Shown: positions 8,255 to 17,091, numbered from the stretch's first letter. The stretch is DNA of 64,000 nucleotides from a bacterium (GCA_026129405.1 JAHCID010000002.1:682001-746000), one strand, 5' to 3'. A program made the numbers and translations. The notes: a model not told the origin generated them from the sequence alone.

Positions 8255-9592
8255 ATGGCGCTGCGCGGGCACGGCCGCACCTTCGCGAGCCTCGCCGAGG
8301 TGATGGCGAAGGCGAACGAGGAGAAGTCGGGCGATCGCCTGGCCGGGCTCGCGGCCGCCGACGGCGAGGAGCGCGTCGCCGCGAAGGCCGCGCTCGCCGG
8401 CGTGCCGCTGCGCCGCTTCGTCGAGGAGCCGCTGCTTCCCGACGACGCGCTCACGCGCGTCTTCCTCGAGGCGCAGGATGCGGCCGCCTTCGCGCCCGCC
8501 GCCGGCTGGACGGTGGGTGAGTTGCGCGAGCACCTCCTCGCCGACGCGCCCGGGGTCCTCGCGGCCCTGCGCCCGGGGTTGCTCCCCGAGATGGCCGCCG
8601 CCGTCGCGAAGCTGATGTCGAACCTCGATCTCCTGCTCGCGGCGAAGAAGCTGCCGGTCGTGGTGCGCGGCCGGACGACGCTCGGTATGCCCGGCCGTCT
8701 GGCGACGCGCATCCAGCCGAACCACCCGCGCGACGGCGTCGACGGCATCGTCGCCAGCACGCTCGAGGGTCTCGCCTACGGCTGCGGCGACGCGGTGCTC
8801 GGCGTGAACCCCGTCGACGATCGCGTCGAGGTGGTGTGTCGCGTCGCCGACGCGCTCAGCGACGTGCGCACGCGCCTCGAGGTCCCGACGCAGGTCTCGG
8901 TGCTGGCGCACGTGACGACGCAGCTGCACGCGCTCGCCGCCGGGGCGCCGCTCGACGTGCTGTTCCAGTCCGTCGGCGGCACCGCCGCGGCGAACCGCGC
9001 CTTCGGCATCGACCTCGCGCTGCTCGACGAGGCCGACGCCGCCATCCGCGCGCACGGCCGGCTCGGCGGCGGCGCGCACTGGTACTTCGAGACGGGGCAG
9101 GGCTCCGAGCTGTCGAGCGAGGCCCACGGCGGGCTCGACCAGGTGACGCTCGAGGCGCGCTGCTACGGCGTCGCGCGGCGCTACGCGCCGTTGCTCGTCA
9201 ACACGGTGGTCGGGTTCATCGGCCCCGAATATCTCTGGGACGCGCGCCAGGTGATCCGTGCCGGGCTCGAGGACCACTGCATGGGCAAGCTGCTCGGCGT
9301 CCCGATGGGCGTCGACGTCTGCTACACGAATCACATGGCGGCCGACCAGAACGACCTCGAGTCGCTGGCCGTGCTGCTCGGGACGGCGGGCTGCAACTAC
9401 CTCATGGCCGTGCCGATGGGCGACGACTGCATGCTCTCGTACCAGACGTCGTCCTTCCACGACGGCGCCGCGCTGCGCGAGCTGCTCGGCCTGCGCCCGG
9501 CACCGGAGTTCGAGCGCTGGTGCGAGGCGCGCGGCCTCATGGCGGAGGGACGGCTGACGGCGCGCGCGGGCGACGCGCGGCTGCTGGCGTGA
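8255..9592 (+). CDS. eutB: Ethanolamine ammonia-lyase large (alpha) subunit
   Basis: A 445-residue catalytic subunit of the adenosylcobalamin-dependent enzyme that converts ethanolamine to acetaldehyde and ammonia (EC 4.3.1.7). The length and the barrel motifs are full (MSNLDLLLAAKKLPV, RIQPNHPRDGVDGI, ETGQGSELS, CYTNHMAADQND, GDDCMLSYQTSSFHD). The ATG at 8255 fits the family start. It overlaps eutC by a GTGA junction. No eutA reactivase, acetaldehyde dehydrogenase, cobalamin adenosyltransferase or microcompartment shell genes are in the window, so this looks like the minimal, shell-less form used for nitrogen or carbon from phospholipid head groups. Confidence 0.95.
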   Translation: MALRGHGRTFASLAEVMAKANEEKSGDRLAGLAAADGEERVAAKAALAGVPLRRFVEEPLLPDDALTRVFLEAQDAAAFAPAAGWTVGELREHLLADAPGVLAALRPGLLPEMAAAVAKLMSNLDLLLAAKKLPVVVRGRTTLGMPGRLATRIQPNHPRDGVDGIVASTLEGLAYGCGDAVLGVNPVDDRVEVVCRVADALSDVRTRLEVPTQVSVLAHVTTQLHALAAGAPLDVLFQSVGGTAAANRAFGIDLALLDEADAAIRAHGRLGGGAHWYFETGQGSELSSEAHGGLDQVTLEARCYGVARRYAPLLVNTVVGFIGPEYLWDARQVIRAGLEDHCMGKLLGVPMGVDVCYTNHMAADQNDLESLAVLLGTAGCNYLMAVPMGDDCMLSYQTSSFHDGAALRELLGLRPAPEFERWCEARGLMAEGRLTARAGDARLLA

Positions 9593-10296
9593 GCGCCGGT
9601 CGCATGGCCCCGGACTTCGACCGCGCCCGCCGCACGACGCCGGCCCGCCTCGACGTCGGCCGTGCCGGCAGCCGCCCGCGTACGGCGACGTGGCTCGCCT
9701 TCCAGCGCGATCACGCCGCCGCGCGGGACGCCGTGTGGTCCGCGTGGTCGCCGGCGTTCGAGGCGCGGCTCGTCGGGCTCGGGTTCACCATCGTCTCGTC
9801 GGCCGCGCCCGACCGGGCGGCCTACGTGCGCGAGCCTCCTTGCGGGCGGCGGCTCGCGCCGGGCACGGTGCTGCCCGCGGCGACGCGGCCGGCGTGGCAG
9901 GTCGTCCTCTCCGACGGTCTCTCGCCACGCGCCGCCGAGGCGCACCTCGAGCGCCTCTGGCCGGACCTCGCGCGGCATCTCGCCGCGCTGGGTCCGCTCG
10001 GGACGCCGATCGCCGTGCGCAACGGGCGTGTCGCCGTCGGCGACGCGATCGGTGCGGCGACCGGCGCCGACGTCGTCGTGCACCTGATCGGCGAGCGTCC
10101 GGGGCTCGCCGCCGCCGACGGCCTCGGCTGCTATCTCACCTGGCGTCCCGGGCCGACGACCACCGACGCCGACCGCAAGTGCATCTCGAACATCCGCCCC
10201 GCCGGCCTCGATCCCGCCGAGGCCGGCGCGACCATCGCCGGCGTCTGCCGGCGGATCCGCGCGCACGGCGGCTCGGGCACCGACCTCGTGCTGTGA
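9589..10296 (+). CDS. eutC: Ethanolamine ammonia-lyase small (beta) subunit
   Basis: The 235-residue partner of EutB, completing the B12-binding interface. Family motifs are clear: SDGLSPRAAEAH, IGERPGL and the C-terminal DADRKCISNIRPAGL. GTG 9589 overlaps the eutB stop as GTGA, so translation is probably coupled; ATG 9604 is an alternative. A strong hairpin follows 5 nt after the stop. Confidence 0.95.
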   Translation: MSAGRMAPDFDRARRTTPARLDVGRAGSRPRTATWLAFQRDHAAARDAVWSAWSPAFEARLVGLGFTIVSSAAPDRAAYVREPPCGRRLAPGTVLPAATRPAWQVVLSDGLSPRAAEAHLERLWPDLARHLAALGPLGTPIAVRNGRVAVGDAIGAATGADVVVHLIGERPGLAAADGLGCYLTWRPGPTTTDADRKCISNIRPAGLDPAEAGATIAGVCRRIRAHGGSGTDLVL

Positions 10297-10300
10297 CCTC

Positions 10301-10336
10301 TGCGCGGGTGGCACAGGTGTGCCACCGTCGCGCGCG
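10301..10336 (+). terminator. Hairpin after eutC
   Basis: A perfect 9-bp inverted repeat (GGTGGCACA / TGTGCCACC, 10307-10326) sits inside an outer TGCGCG/CGCGCA pair, starting 5 nt after the eutC stop. No T-run follows, so it would be a GC-rich terminator or 3'-end stabiliser. Confidence 0.5.
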
Positions 10337-10427
10337 CAGGTGGGTCGCGGACGGCGCACTCGCCGCCGCGCGGCCACGGCCGGCGGGCCTTCGGCGATGG
10401 CACGTCGGCTGCTCTTTCGCCCTCGCG

Positions 10428-12023
10428 ATGCGCCATTCCTCCCTCCGCCTCCCACTCGCCGCGCTGCTCGTCCTGGCCTCCGTCTCCGTCGGCCGCGCCG
10501 CCGCGCCGACGCTCCAGGCCTACGACTTCTTCCTCCGCTCGGGGCACACGCTGTTCCTCCTGCCGCCGACGAAGCTGAGCGCGCCGTCGGACAGCCTCAC
10601 GCTGACGCCCGGCGCGCCGACGCTCGCCGCCTTCCCCACCTTCGCCACCACGCAGACGATCGGCGCGTTGCTCGCGCCGAAGGGCGTGTCCGCGAACGAG
10701 CTCACGAACGGCGCCGCGCTGCTCTACCTGCGCGCGAGCCGCAGCCTTCCGAGCTGCGTGACGCTCGCGCTCACGCTGCGCGGGGCCGAGAGCGGGACGA
10801 CGGTCGCGAGCACGTTCGTGTCCGGGGTCACGCTGCGCGACCGCGTGAACACCGTCTCGGTGCCGTTCCAGTTCGCCCCGGGCGCGCCCGCCACGCTGGC
10901 GGACGAGCCGATGCAGCTGCTCCTCGAGACCCGCATCGCGGCGCCCTGCCGTGCCGCCACGATCCGCCTCCTCTACGACGGCAAGGGTCGCCCGAGCCGC
11001 GTCGCCATCGCCTCCTGCACGGCGCCGGTGGACTCGCCCGACCTGAACGGCAACGGCCTTCCCGACGTCTGCGAGGCGCCGTTCACGCCCGACGGCGACG
11101 CCGACGGCGACGGCGTCCCGAACGGCGAGGACAACTGCCCGCTCGTCGCGAACCCCGATCAGGCCGACAGCGACGGCAACGGCATCGGCGACGCCTGCGA
11201 TACGGTGACGCCGCCGCCGGGGCAGGACGACGACGACGGCGACGGCGTGCCGAACGAGATCGACAACTGCGTCGACGTCGCGAACCCCGACCAGGCGGAC
11301 AGCGACGGTGACGGGCTGGGCGACGCCTGCGATCCGATCGTCACGCCGCCGGGGCCCGATCCCCGCGATTCGGACGGGGACGGCATCGACGATGCCGACG
11401 ACAACTGCCCGTTCATGGCCAACGCCGATCAGAGCGACCTCAACGGCGATGGCATCGGCGACCTCTGCCAGTGCACGCTGCCGGCGCCCGGCCGCTGCAT
11501 CCCCGGCGGCGGTAACCCGCGCACCGACTGCCTCGCCGAGTTCAATACGCCGGGGCCGGTGCTGCACCGCCGCGGCGGCAAGGTGCGCCGCGTCCTCCGC
11601 TGCATCGACGGCGACCCCGTCTGCGACCGCGACGGCACCGCCGACGGCAGCTGCACCTTCGCCGTCTCCCTCTGCTTCGCCAACGACGACCCGCGCCTCG
11701 GCGCCTGCCGGGCGGCCGAGCCGCGCCGCATCGACATCCTCGCGGCGCCCGACGGTCTCGCCGGGGCCCGCCTCCTCGCGCTCGCGAGCGGCGCCGGGCT
11801 CGAGGCGCGGCTGAAGGGCCAGCAGATCGTGACCCCGTCGGCCACCGCCGGCACCACCATCGGCGTGCGCAACACCTGCACCGAGCCCGCCCTTGTCCAG
11901 GTGCCCGCGCCGACGGGCCGCGCCCGCCGCGTGCGGCGCTGGATCCGCACGGACACGAGCGACGCCCGGGGGCGTCACGACCGGGATCGCCTGCGCCTCG
12001 AGTGCGTGGGCCGCGTCCGCTGA
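10428..12023 (+). CDS. Secreted protein with thrombospondin type-3 calcium repeats
   Basis: A 531-residue exported protein of unknown function. Signal peptide at residues 1-24 (LAALLVLASVSVGRAAA). Residues about 25-200 form an unrecognised beta-rich domain. Residues about 205-345 hold three TSP3 repeats of the type DGDGVPNxxDNC...DSDGxGxGDACD that bind Ca2+, joined by Pro-rich linkers. The last 180 residues, with six or more Cys, form a beta-like tail also seen in outline in other secreted proteins of such genomes. It is 131 nt after eutC and separated from it by a hairpin, so probably its own unit. A strong hairpin follows its stop. Confidence 0.75.
   Translation: MRHSSLRLPLAALLVLASVSVGRAAAPTLQAYDFFLRSGHTLFLLPPTKLSAPSDSLTLTPGAPTLAAFPTFATTQTIGALLAPKGVSANELTNGAALLYLRASRSLPSCVTLALTLRGAESGTTVASTFVSGVTLRDRVNTVSVPFQFAPGAPATLADEPMQLLLETRIAAPCRAATIRLLYDGKGRPSRVAIASCTAPVDSPDLNGNGLPDVCEAPFTPDGDADGDGVPNGEDNCPLVANPDQADSDGNGIGDACDTVTPPPGQDDDDGDGVPNEIDNCVDVANPDQADSDGDGLGDACDPIVTPPGPDPRDSDGDGIDDADDNCPFMANADQSDLNGDGIGDLCQCTLPAPGRCIPGGGNPRTDCLAEFNTPGPVLHRRGGKVRRVLRCIDGDPVCDRDGTADGSCTFAVSLCFANDDPRLGACRAAEPRRIDILAAPDGLAGARLLALASGAGLEARLKGQQIVTPSATAGTTIGVRNTCTEPALVQVPAPTGRARRVRRWIRTDTSDARGRHDRDRLRLECVGRVR
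11092..11469 (+). repeat. Three thrombospondin type-3 repeat units
   Basis: Three Asp/Gly-rich units, each ending in GDACD or GDLC, are encoded back to back with variable linkers. They are similar but not identical at the DNA level, so they are old duplications within the gene. Confidence 0.7.
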
Positions 12024-12030
12024 GCTCGAC

Positions 12031-12073
12031 GGTGGTCCGGCGGTCCCCGCGCCTCGGGGGCCGCCGGATCACC
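12031..12073 (+). terminator. Strong hairpin after the TSP3-repeat gene
   Basis: An 18-bp stem (12031-12048 with 12056-12073, two G-T wobbles) closes a 7-nt loop, beginning 7 nt after the stop codon. It lacks a T-tract but is by far the strongest stem seen by eye here, and probably ends the transcript. Confidence 0.6.
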
Positions 12074-12099
12074 GTGTCCGCGACGCCGCGGTGTCGCGG

Positions 12100-12129
12100 T
12101 TGCCGGCGGCGCGCGGCCGGTGCTACGGC
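12100..12129 (+). promoter_or_regulatory. Candidate promoter of the MBL gene
   Basis: TTGCCG (12100-12105) and TACGGC (12124-12129) are 18 nt apart. The -10 box ends 6 nt before the ATG at 12136, predicting a leaderless mRNA. Confidence 0.5.
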
Positions 12130-12135
12130 CGCCCC

Positions 12136-13080
12136 ATGGAGCTCCGCCGGATCGCCCGCGACGTCCACGTCTGCCTCCAGGAGGACAAGGGGCTCGGCTA
12201 CAGCAACTCCGGGCTCGTCGCGCGCGGCGGCGGTCTCGTCGTCGACACCTTCTGGGACCTGCCGCACACGCGCCGCCTGATCGCCGAGTACGCGCGGGTG
12301 CACCCGGAGCCGGTCGCCCGCGTCGTCAACACGCATCACAACGGCGACCACTGCTGGGGCAACCAGCTCTTCCCGCAGGCCGAGATCATCGGCCACCGCC
12401 TCTGCGCCGCCGCCTTCGGCAAGGAGACGCCGGCGGGCATGCAGGCGCTGCGCGGCGGCGCCGGCAGCGGCAACCCGATCCTCGAGGCGCTGGCGCAGCG
12501 GCTCGCCGAGTGGGACTTCACCGGCGTCGTACCGACGCCGCCGACGCGCCTCCTCGACGACCGCCTCGAGCTCGACCTCGACGGGCTGCCGGTGCACCTC
12601 GTCTACGTCGGCCCGGCGCACACCATCGGCGACGTCATCGTCCACCTGCCGAGCGAGCGCGTCGTCTTCACCGGCGACGTGCTCTTCCGCCTGTGCACGC
12701 CGATCGGCTGGGAGGGGACGTTCGCGCACTGGACCGCGGCGCTGGACCGCATCGTCGCGCTGCAGCCCGAGGTCGTGGTGCCCGGGCACGGACCGCTCTG
12801 CGGCGTCGAAGGCCCGCGCGAGATGCGCGACTACCTCGCCTACGTGCGCGCCGAGGCGCGCCGCCACTTCGACGCCGGCCGCGACGTGCTCGACGCCTGC
12901 CGGCGCATCGAGCTGGGCCCGTACGCCGGGTGGACCGAGCCGGAGCGCATCGTCTTCAACGTCGCCCGCGCGTACCGCGAGTTCCGCGGCGAGCCGCTCG
13001 ACGCGCCGGTCGACGTGCCGGCGATGTTCGCGGGAATGTATGCGCTGGCGACCGAGCGCGCCGCCGGCACGCGGGCTTGA
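12136..13080 (+). CDS. MBL-fold metallo-hydrolase
   Basis: A 314-residue soluble protein of the metallo-beta-lactamase superfamily. The first metal motif is NTHHNGDHCWGN, a variant of the usual HxHxDH in which His-His-x-Gly-Asp-His supplies the ligands. Further ligands are visible in GPAHTIGD, FTGDVLF and VPGHGPL. The arrangement and the C-terminal helical extension resemble the subfamily of cyclase-like or alkyl-sulfatase-like hydrolases found near degradation genes. The short distance to the upstream -10 box suggests leaderless translation. Substrate not predictable. Confidence 0.88.
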   Translation: MELRRIARDVHVCLQEDKGLGYSNSGLVARGGGLVVDTFWDLPHTRRLIAEYARVHPEPVARVVNTHHNGDHCWGNQLFPQAEIIGHRLCAAAFGKETPAGMQALRGGAGSGNPILEALAQRLAEWDFTGVVPTPPTRLLDDRLELDLDGLPVHLVYVGPAHTIGDVIVHLPSERVVFTGDVLFRLCTPIGWEGTFAHWTAALDRIVALQPEVVVPGHGPLCGVEGPREMRDYLAYVRAEARRHFDAGRDVLDACRRIELGPYAGWTEPERIVFNVARAYREFRGEPLDAPVDVPAMFAGMYALATERAAGTRA

Positions 13081-13179
13081 GACGGCGCCCGTGCCTGCGG
13101 TGATCGCCCTCCTGCTGCCCGCGACGCACGCCGGCGCGATCGGCGCGCGCATCCGCGGGTTCCCCGGGAGCGCCGTGCG

Positions 13180-14268
13180 GTGAGCGGGCTGTGCGAGCGG
13201 ATCGGCATCGGGCTGCCGATCGTGCAGGCGCCGATGGCCGGCGTGTCGACGCCGGCCATGGCGGCGGCGGTGAGCAACGCCGGCGCCCTCGGATCGATCG
13301 CCGTCGGCGCCGTCGACGTGGAGCGTGCGCGCGCGGCGATCGCCGCCGCCCGCGCCGCGACGGCGCGGCCGTTCGGGGTGAACGTCTTCTGCCATCGGCC
13401 CGCCGTCGCCGACGCCGCGCGCGAGGCGGCGTGGAGCGCGTACCTGCGGCCGCACTTCGCCGCCGTGGGCGCCGAGCCGCCGGCGACGCTGCGCGAGATC
13501 TACCGCAGCTACCTCGTCGACGACGCCATGCAGGCGCTGCTGCTGGCCGAGCGCCCGGCGGTCGTGAGCTTCCACTTCGGCGTGCCGCCGCCTGCGCACG
13601 TCGGGGCGCTGCGGGCCGCCGGCATCCTGACGCTGGCCTCGGCGACGAACCTGGGCGAGGCGCAGACCGCGGTCGACGCCGGCGTCGACGCGGTGATCGC
13701 GCAGGGCTTCGAGGCGGGCGGGCACCGCGGCGTGTTCGATCCGTCGGCGCCCGACGCGTGCCTCGGCACGCTCGCGCTGACGCGGCTCTGCGTCGCCGCC
13801 CTGCCGGTGCCGGTGATCGCCGCGGGCGGCATCATGGACGGGGCGGGCATCGCCGCGGCGCTCGCCGCCGGTGCGGCCGCCGCGCAGCTCGGCACGGCGT
13901 TCGTCGCCTGTCCCGAGTCGGAGGCCGACGCGGGCTTCCGGGCGACGCTGGCGAGCCCGGCGGCGCACCGCACGACGATGACGAGGGCCGTGTCGGGCCG
14001 TCCGGCGCGCTGCCTCGCGAACCGCTTCACCGCGCTCGGCGAGGCGACGCCGGCGGCCGCCGTGCCCGACTACCCGATCGCCTACGACGCGGCGAAGGCG
14101 CTCCACGCCGCCGCGAAGGCGCGCGGCGAGTGGGGCTGGGGCGCGCAATGGGCGGGGCAGGGCGCGCCGCTGGCGCGCGTGCTGCCGGCGGCGGCGCTGG
14201 TCGCACGCCTCGCGGCGGAGGTGGACGCCGCCGCCGGCGCGCTTTCTCCGGTACGGCGACGCGAGTAG
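13180..14268 (+). CDS. Nitronate monooxygenase (2-nitropropane dioxygenase family)
   Basis: An FMN-dependent TIM-barrel enzyme of 362 residues that oxidises alkyl nitronates, or in some members acts as an enoyl-ACP/quinone oxidoreductase. Visible motifs are VQAPMAGVSTPAMAAAVSNAGALG at the N-terminus, AQGFEAGGHRG (the catalytic His and phosphate-binding glycines) and PVIAAGGIMDG. GTG 13180 is the only start that fits. Spacing to the next gene is 9 nt, so the two are probably co-transcribed. Confidence 0.9.
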   Translation: MSGLCERIGIGLPIVQAPMAGVSTPAMAAAVSNAGALGSIAVGAVDVERARAAIAAARAATARPFGVNVFCHRPAVADAAREAAWSAYLRPHFAAVGAEPPATLREIYRSYLVDDAMQALLLAERPAVVSFHFGVPPPAHVGALRAAGILTLASATNLGEAQTAVDAGVDAVIAQGFEAGGHRGVFDPSAPDACLGTLALTRLCVAALPVPVIAAGGIMDGAGIAAALAAGAAAAQLGTAFVACPESEADAGFRATLASPAAHRTTMTRAVSGRPARCLANRFTALGEATPAAAVPDYPIAYDAAKALHAAAKARGEWGWGAQWAGQGAPLARVLPAAALVARLAAEVDAAAGALSPVRRRE

Positions 14269-14277
14269 GACGAACCC

Positions 14278-14727
14278 GTGGCCGCCATCCTCGATCATTG
14301 CCGGGATCTGCCGGAGCGCCGGCTCGCGGCCGGGGAGACGTTCATCCACGAAGGCAAGCGCTCGGGCCTGGTGTGGGTCCTCGTCGAGGGGACGGTGGAC
14401 GTGCTGAAGGGCAACGTGCGGGTCGGCACGATCACCGAGCAGGGGGCGGTGTTCGGCGAGGTCGCCGTGCTGCTCGACGTGGCGCACACGGCGTCGGTGC
14501 GCACGCGGACGCCGGCGCGCTTCCGCGTCGTCGAGGACACGTCCGTGTTCCTGCGTGTGCCCGACGTCACGCTGGAGGTGTCGCGCCTGCTCGCGAAGCG
14601 CCTCCAGATGGTGACGAGCTACCTCGCCGACCTGAAGGGCCAGTTCGGCGGCCAGGACGACCACCTCGGCATGGTCGACGAGGTGCTGGACAGCCTGCTC
14701 CACCACCAGCGCGACGCGGACGACTAG
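14278..14727 (+). CDS. Cyclic nucleotide-binding domain protein
   Basis: A 149-residue protein consisting almost only of a cNMP-binding beta-roll. The phosphate-binding cassette FGEVAVLLDVAHTASV keeps the conserved Gly-Glu but has His where the phosphate-contacting Arg normally sits, so ligand affinity may differ. The C-terminal 35 residues are helical and acidic. There is no DNA-binding or kinase domain, so it may act as a stand-alone sensor subunit. It overlaps the convergent metallophosphoesterase stop by 4 nt. A metal-dependent phosphodiesterase next door is suggestive but not evidence of a pathway. Confidence 0.85.
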   Translation: MAAILDHCRDLPERRLAAGETFIHEGKRSGLVWVLVEGTVDVLKGNVRVGTITEQGAVFGEVAVLLDVAHTASVRTRTPARFRVVEDTSVFLRVPDVTLEVSRLLAKRLQMVTSYLADLKGQFGGQDDHLGMVDEVLDSLLHHQRDADD

Positions 14728-15479
14728 AGGATCAGCTCGGGCTGCGGCGCGACGACCGCGTCGTCGAGCCCGACCTGCTGCTCGCCCGCGAGCGACGACC
14801 ACGCGGCGGTGCGCGCCGCGGTGTCGATGACGACGTGGGTCGGCACCGGGCCGATCTGCCGGCCGGCGTTGAACACCCAGGTGTCGCCGATCTTGTCGAC
14901 CCAGGAGCCGCCCTTGCGGAACGGCGACTGGTGGATGTGGCCGCAGAGCACGAGATCGGGGCGGTACTGCGCGATCCAGCCGTTCAGGTACTCGTCGCCG
15001 ACGAACCGCTTGCCGATCCAGCTGGTGCGCGTCTGGTCGGGGGGCGCGTGGTAGACCCAGATCCACGGGCGGTGCGGCCGCGTCGCCGCCTCGGCGAGCA
15101 GCGTGCCCACCGCGGCGCGCCCGACCGGTCCGTCCCAGTACGTGCAGATCGTGAACAGCGTGCCGTCGACGTCGCACAGGTCGCCGTCGATGGGGATGCC
15201 CGCGGCGCGCGCCTTGCGCAGCCAGCGCGCCGTCTTCTCGCCGTGCTCGTCGTCGCGCGTGAGGTCGTGGTTGCCCGAGCTGACGAGGAGCCGCGTCTTG
15301 CCGTGCAGGCGCTCGAGGTACTTGAGGATGACCAGCGCCTGCGCGTCGCCGTCGACCACCGCCGCGATGTCGAGGTGGTCGCCGGCGATGACCACCACGT
15401 CGAAGTCGGCCGCCACGGACTGCACCCAGTCGTACTGCTTCAGGGTGTAGTGGAGATCGGAGACCAGCAGGATGCGCAC
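14724..15479 (-). CDS. Calcineurin-like metallophosphoesterase
   Basis: A 251-residue cytosolic phosphoesterase with all the dimetal motifs: VSDLHY (DxH), AGDHLD (GDH, for the usual GDxxD), SSGNHDLT (GNHD), VYHAPP and CGHIHQ (GHxH). GTG 15479 gives the canonical start directly before ILLVSDLH. A TAGACT box lies 10 nt upstream. Family members hydrolyse phosphomono- or diesters, including cyclic nucleotides; which applies here is unknown. Confidence 0.9.
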   Translation of the reverse strand: MRILLVSDLHYTLKQYDWVQSVAADFDVVVIAGDHLDIAAVVDGDAQALVILKYLERLHGKTRLLVSSGNHDLTRDDEHGEKTARWLRKARAAGIPIDGDLCDVDGTLFTICTYWDGPVGRAAVGTLLAEAATRPHRPWIWVYHAPPDQTRTSWIGKRFVGDEYLNGWIAQYRPDLVLCGHIHQSPFRKGGSWVDKIGDTWVFNAGRQIGPVPTHVVIDTAARTAAWSSLAGEQQVGLDDAVVAPQPELIL

Positions 15480-15520
15480 GGCGCCGGCGAGTCTAGCCGC
15501 GCCGGGTTCCCGGCGCGACG

Positions 15521-16768
15521 TCAGCCCCCGGTGGGGGTGCAGGCGGTCTCGAGCGCGGCGTCGGCGAAGAAGTCCCAGGTGCGGCAGCGGCCGGTGGCGA
15601 GGTCGAGCGTCACGAGCAGCTCGTGCGCGTCGCCCGGGTGCTCGGCGGTGCGGTCCGGGCCGAGCAGGACGAGCACGTCGTCGCCGGGGATCAGGTCCGC
15701 GATCCGGCGCAGCGGCAGCGCCGCCGTCCACCGCGGCCTGCCGCGCGTGTCGACGCGCGACAGGAGGTACTGGCCGCCGTCCCCGAGACGGTCGGTGTGC
15801 AGGACGAGGAAGCCGTCGGGCGCCTTCGGGCGCAGGACGCGCAGGTAGCCGCCGTCGCGGAGGAGGCCGCCCTGGAGGAACTCGGCCGATTCGTCGGCCG
15901 GCGCGAGGTCGCGGGACGACCAGGTCACCCCGGTGATGCCGTTGCGCGCGCTCGCATCGGCGTACCAGAGCCGGCGGCGCCGGGGCGGGTCGTTGGACGG
16001 ACGCAGCGGCTGCGAGAGCTGCCCCTCGAAGCGCGACTTCTCCTCCGGCGCGAGGAGGCCGACCCATTGCGTCTCCAGGAGGTCGCCCTGGAGCGTGTAG
16101 TCGTGCGGCGCGTGGCCGATCGCCGGCCCGGCGCTCCACTGCTGGAGGCCACGGAGGTAGTCGCCGGCGATCGTGTGGGGCGCGGCCTTCGTCGCCGGCG
16201 TGACGGCGAGCGGCCGTGCGTCGACGCGCCAGAGGCGGCCGTCGGCGGCGGTGACGAGGAGCTTGCGCGTCTTACGCTCGACCTCGAACCAGCGGCCCTC
16301 GCGAGGGAGGACGTCGCGCAGCGCCGGGTTCGTCGCTTCGAGCGCCGCCGCGTCGACGACGGTCTCGCCGCTGGCCGCGTCGACGCCGAGGATGCCGGCC
16401 GCGAAGAGCCAGACGCGGTCGCCGTCGGCGGCGAGGATGCGGCTCTGCTCCTGCACGTCGTGCGCGTCGATGCGCTCCAGCGTGCGTGTCCAGCGCGCCG
16501 CGCCGCTGCGCGCGTCGTGCGCGACCAGGATCGGCTCGTACCAGGTGACGGACGCGATCCTGGGAATGGAGCGGAGGCCGCCCCGGATCACGATCTCGTC
16601 GACCTCGCGCTGGAGCAGCGTCACCACGACGGGCGTGCCGTCGGCCGTCCGCGCGACCACGCTGCCGCGCCGCTCGGTGTCGCGGATCGTCCGGCGCGGC
16701 AGGAGCATCACCGCGGCGCAGAACGCGACGAAGGCGACCCCGACGACGAAGAGCCCCCGGTTCGACAT
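15521..16768 (-). CDS. Membrane-anchored PQQ-like propeller protein, possibly PA2928 family
   Basis: A 415-residue protein with one N-terminal transmembrane segment (residues 5-24) and the rest predicted periplasmic. Repeating beta units such as YEPILVAHDARSGAARWTRTL and ILGVDAASGETV are PQQ-propeller-like blades that compare values across time or compartments. The overall pattern recalls the uncharacterised PA2928 family. It lies 41 nt upstream of the metallophosphoesterase on the same strand, so an operon is possible. Function unknown. Confidence 0.65.
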   Translation of the reverse strand: MSNRGLFVVGVAFVAFCAAVMLLPRRTIRDTERRGSVVARTADGTPVVVTLLQREVDEIVIRGGLRSIPRIASVTWYEPILVAHDARSGAARWTRTLERIDAHDVQEQSRILAADGDRVWLFAAGILGVDAASGETVVDAAALEATNPALRDVLPREGRWFEVERKTRKLLVTAADGRLWRVDARPLAVTPATKAAPHTIAGDYLRGLQQWSAGPAIGHAPHDYTLQGDLLETQWVGLLAPEEKSRFEGQLSQPLRPSNDPPRRRRLWYADASARNGITGVTWSSRDLAPADESAEFLQGGLLRDGGYLRVLRPKAPDGFLVLHTDRLGDGGQYLLSRVDTRGRPRWTAALPLRRIADLIPGDDVLVLLGPDRTAEHPGDAHELLVTLDLATGRCRTWDFFADAALETACTPTGG

Positions 16769-16797
16769 GGCTCGGAACGAGACCGGCGCAGGCCCCG

Positions 16798-17013
16798 TCA
16801 CTGATCGGGGTCCGACTCCGGCTCCATGACCTCCTCGTTCTCCAGTACGCCCTCGGCGGGCGGCGGGAGCTGGCTCGGTCGGGTGGGCGTGTCGGGATCG
16901 ATCTCGCGGATCTCGGCCGGACTGGGCGCCTGCCACTGGCAGCCGTTCGTCAGCGCGAAGAGCAGCAGACCCAGGGCGAGGATCGCAGCATGCATGCCGC
17001 GGATATCCGACAT
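16798..17013 (-). CDS. Small predicted lipoprotein
   Basis: A 71-residue protein with a hydrophobic signal and a lipobox-like ALTNGC, followed by a Pro/Glu/Asp-rich tail. ATG 16995 would shorten it by six residues and still keep the signal. It precedes the propeller gene by 29 nt on the same strand. No family recognised. Confidence 0.6.
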   Translation of the reverse strand: MSDIRGMHAAILALGLLLFALTNGCQWQAPSPAEIREIDPDTPTRPSQLPPPAEGVLENEEVMEPESDPDQ

Positions 17014-17079
17014 CACCGGGCGGAGGTCCAGCAGGCTGGACCACGCAGAGTCCGTCTGGTGACCCCGAGTCGGCCATGG

Positions 17080-17085
17080 TAGCCG
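17080..17085 (+). promoter_or_regulatory. Candidate -10 box (TAGCCG)
   Basis: TAGCCG ends 6 nt before the GTG at 17092. The -35 region (TGGTGA around 17057) is weak. Confidence 0.3.
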
Positions 17086-17091
17086 ACACGC

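Noticed and set aside
13091-13183. A 30-codon ORF between the MBL and nitronate monooxygenase genes, ending in a GTGA overlap
   Set aside because: The peptide has a short hydrophobic stretch but no family resemblance, and the region is too short to separate from chance.
11542-15177. A 1211-codon open frame on the minus strand
   Set aside because: It is Arg/His/Ala-rich, antisense to several clear genes (TSP3 protein, MBL hydrolase, nitronate monooxygenase), and has no domain. A typical shadow in high-GC DNA.
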